A stretch of 32,704 nucleotides of DNA from Porphyrobacter sp. (GTDB lineage: Bacteria; Pseudomonadota; Alphaproteobacteria; Sphingomonadales; Sphingomonadaceae). The DNA is taken from positions 1-32,704 of the forward strand of contig JACESM010000011.1 in NCBI GenBank assembly GCA_013911835.1, in the 5' to 3' direction. Under the pieces are notes generated by a model. That model was not told the DNA's origin and did no database searches. It worked only from the letters and a program-made list of their open reading frames with translations. The position numbers and the translations under genes were made by a program. This document shows, piece by piece, positions 31,084 to 32,704 of the stretch. Numbering within the stretch: the stretch's first letter is position 1; each line of letters starts with the position of its first letter.

Positions 31084-32220
31084 TCAGACCCTCAGGCCCC
31101 GGCGCGGGGCCATGCGGTTCCAGCGATTGACCATCATCAACAGACCGATGCAGATCATGTTGGTCATCATCGACGAACCCCCGTGGCTCATCCACGGCAG
31201 CGGGATGCCCTTGGCCGGGGCCATGCCCATCACCATCAGCAGGTTGATGGCGATGTAGAAGAAGATCGTTGCGGTTGCCCCGGCCGCGATCAGGGCCGAG
31301 AAGCGATCTTGCGCTTCGGTCGCAACTTTCCAGCCCCATTTGAGGATCAGGGTGTACATCGCGAGCACGAACAGCCCGCCCATCAGCCCCCATTCCTCCG
31401 CCATCGACGAGAACACGAAATCGGTGTGCGGCTCGGGCAGGTAGTCGAGATGGCTCTGGGTTCCGTTGTTGAACCCTTTTCCGAAAATGCCGCCAGAACC
31501 AATTGCAATCTTTGACTGCGCGATATGGTAACCCGCGCCCAGCGGGTCGCTTTCGGGATCGAGGAAGGTGGTCACGCGCGCGCGCTGGTAATCGTGGAGC
31601 GCGAAGAAATAGACGAGCGGCATGGCCGCAATTCCGAGGCCGCCCGCCGTCAGAAACCACCACAAGGGCAGCCCCGCCAGAAACATCACCACCACGCCGC
31701 CGAAGGCGATTGCCACCGAGGTTCCGAGGTCGGGCTGCATCAGCACCAGGCCGATCGGCAGCAGGATCAGCATTCCCGCCGGCAGCACCGAGCGCCAGGA
31801 CCCGATCATGCCGGCCGGCAGCGTCGCATAGAAGCGCGCCATTGCCAGCACGACCGCGGGCTTCATGATCTCGGATGGCTGGATGCGGATCGGCCCGGCC
31901 TCGAGCCAGCGCTGGCTGCCGCCGCCCACCTGGCCGACGATCTCGACCGCCAGCAGCAGCAGCAGGACGGCAAGATAGGCCGGATAGGTCAGCAGTTCGA
32001 CCGCATCGCGCGGGAGCGAGGCGATGATCGCGGTCATCACCGCCAACACCCCGAAGCGGACGAAGTGCGACAGCGCAAACGGCTCCATCGCCCCGCCGCC
32101 CGCCGAAAAGAGCACGAGCCCGCCGAAACAGGTCAGCAGCATCAGCGGGATCAGCATCTCCCAGGGCTGGCGGGCGATCGGCTCGGGTACGATGCCGCGG
32201 CGTGCGGTAAGGGTGTTCAT
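31084..32220 (-). CDS. rodA: RodA, SEDS-family peptidoglycan glycosyltransferase
   Basis: This 378-residue integral membrane protein polymerises lipid II during cell elongation together with PBP2. SEDS signatures are visible: WLEAGPIRIQPSEIMKPAVV (about residues 105-124), LVLMQPDLGTSVAIAFGG, GGIFGKGFNNGTQSHLDYLPEPHTDFVFS including the catalytic-region aspartate in HTDF, and the C-terminal LPWMSHGGSSMMTNM. About ten membrane helices are present. Its ATG overlaps the stop of mrdA by four bases, the usual elongasome gene pair. This is a chromosomal housekeeping locus and anchors the right edge of the window. Confidence 0.96.
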   Translation of the reverse strand: MNTLTARRGIVPEPIARQPWEMLIPLMLLTCFGGLVLFSAGGGAMEPFALSHFVRFGVLAVMTAIIASLPRDAVELLTYPAYLAVLLLLLAVEIVGQVGGGSQRWLEAGPIRIQPSEIMKPAVVLAMARFYATLPAGMIGSWRSVLPAGMLILLPIGLVLMQPDLGTSVAIAFGGVVVMFLAGLPLWWFLTAGGLGIAAMPLVYFFALHDYQRARVTTFLDPESDPLGAGYHIAQSKIAIGSGGIFGKGFNNGTQSHLDYLPEPHTDFVFSSMAEEWGLMGGLFVLAMYTLILKWGWKVATEAQDRFSALIAAGATATIFFYIAINLLMVMGMAPAKGIPLPWMSHGGSSMMTNMICIGLLMMVNRWNRMAPRRGLRV

Positions 32221-32704
32221 GGTGTGGTCTCGGGCACAACGGGGGCGGGACTGGGGGCCGTGATCGGCGAAGCTTGCACATCGATCGGGGGCGATGCAAC
32301 CGGGCCGGGCGGGGTGGCGGCCGAACTGGTTTCGCCGCGTGGCTTGATCGCATCGGTGGCAATGGCCTCCGACTGGCGTGCAGCGAGCCGCGCTTCGGCC
32401 TCGACCTGATCGAAGATTTCCTCTTCGCGCCGGGGCGGCGGCTTCACTGATGCTCCGCGCGCTACGGCATAGGCGGCATAGCGTTGCTCGAGCCGTTGCT
32501 GCGCCGAGCCTCCCCATTGCTGTTCCAGCGCGCGCAGGGCGTCGAGCCCTTTTTGCGGGTCGAACAAGAACGTCATCACATCGCGCGCAATCGGATAGGC
32601 CGAACCCGAACCGCCGCCATGCTCGATCACCACAGCACCGGCATAGCGCGGGTTGTCGAAAGGAGCGAAAAACACGAACAGGCCATGATCGCGGTATTTC
32701 CACG
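32217..32704 (-). CDS. mrdA: Penicillin-binding protein 2, C-terminal part (cut by window edge)
   Basis: The last 160 or so residues of PBP2 are present. They begin in the transpeptidase domain (WKYRDHGLFVFFAPFDNPRY, then AGAVVIEHGGGSGSAYPIARDV) and continue into a Pro/Ala-rich tail of about 115 residues that is longer than in many PBP2 proteins. The catalytic serine and KTG motifs lie outside the window. PBP2 crosslinks the glycan made by RodA. The gene runs off the right end, so its start is not visible. Confidence 0.92.
   Translation of the reverse strand, partial: WKYRDHGLFVFFAPFDNPRYAGAVVIEHGGGSGSAYPIARDVMTFLFDPQKGLDALRALEQQWGGSAQQRLEQRYAAYAVARGASVKPPPRREEEIFDQVEAEARLAARQSEAIATDAIKPRGETSSAATPPGPVASPPIDVQASPITAPSPAPVVPETTP

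Overview
The window looks chromosomal and comes from a GC-rich alphaproteobacterium, most likely a member of the Sphingomonadales (Sphingomonadaceae or Erythrobacteraceae). The right edge carries the C-terminal end of mrdA (PBP2) overlapping rodA, then a tRNA-Lys(CTT). Immediately beyond the 3' end of the tRNA begins a plasmid- or ICE-like backbone of a kind familiar from sphingomonad mobile elements. The order assignment is inference from gene content and sequence style.

Layout, left to right. 1-1700: DUF736 protein and two small membrane or exported proteins, all minus strand, with structured DNA between them. 2089-6444 (minus): a siderophore uptake operon of TonB-dependent receptor, DUF3649, PepSY-associated membrane protein and DUF3325, with a Fur-like palindrome upstream. 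6577-16395 (plus): a nitrite assimilation cluster, nasT-nasS, an outer-membrane porin, a formate/nitrite-family transporter, a PP2C phosphatase-kinase fusion, nirB-nirD and a cobA-type SUMT. 16364-19674 (minus): a tightly coupled four-gene unit of ChrA-type transporter, exported Fe/Mn superoxide dismutase, degenerate PAP2-fold membrane protein and SAM methyltransferase. 19981-30347 (minus): the mobile-element backbone, DUF932, ParB-like, DUF6117-like, a 1447-residue methyltransferase/strawberry-notch helicase fusion, Toprim and DUF2493 proteins. 30889-32704: tRNA-Lys, rodA and partial mrdA.

How the parts work together. NasS (cytosolic ligand sensor) and NasT (ANTAR RNA-binding antiterminator) precede two separate leaders, one before the porin-transporter-kinase unit and one before nirBD-cobA. 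Each leader contains two hairpins with six-base loops having A at position 1 and G at position 4, and the 3' arm of the second hairpin is also the 5' arm of an intrinsic terminator. This is the architecture expected for NasT antitermination, so both structural operons appear to be under one RNA switch. SUMT supplies the siroheme precursor for NirB. No nitrate reductase is present, so the cluster as seen handles nitrite uptake and reduction to ammonium.

The siderophore, nitrite and chromate-type blocks together form cargo between backbone genes. Several backbone genes share repeated leader structures: an approximately 85-base leader before the ParB-like and DUF932 genes, and a branched inverted-repeat element before the DUF736 and DUF2493 genes. 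These repeated leaders, together with the twin ANTAR switches, are the most interesting features that ordinary gene calling would miss.
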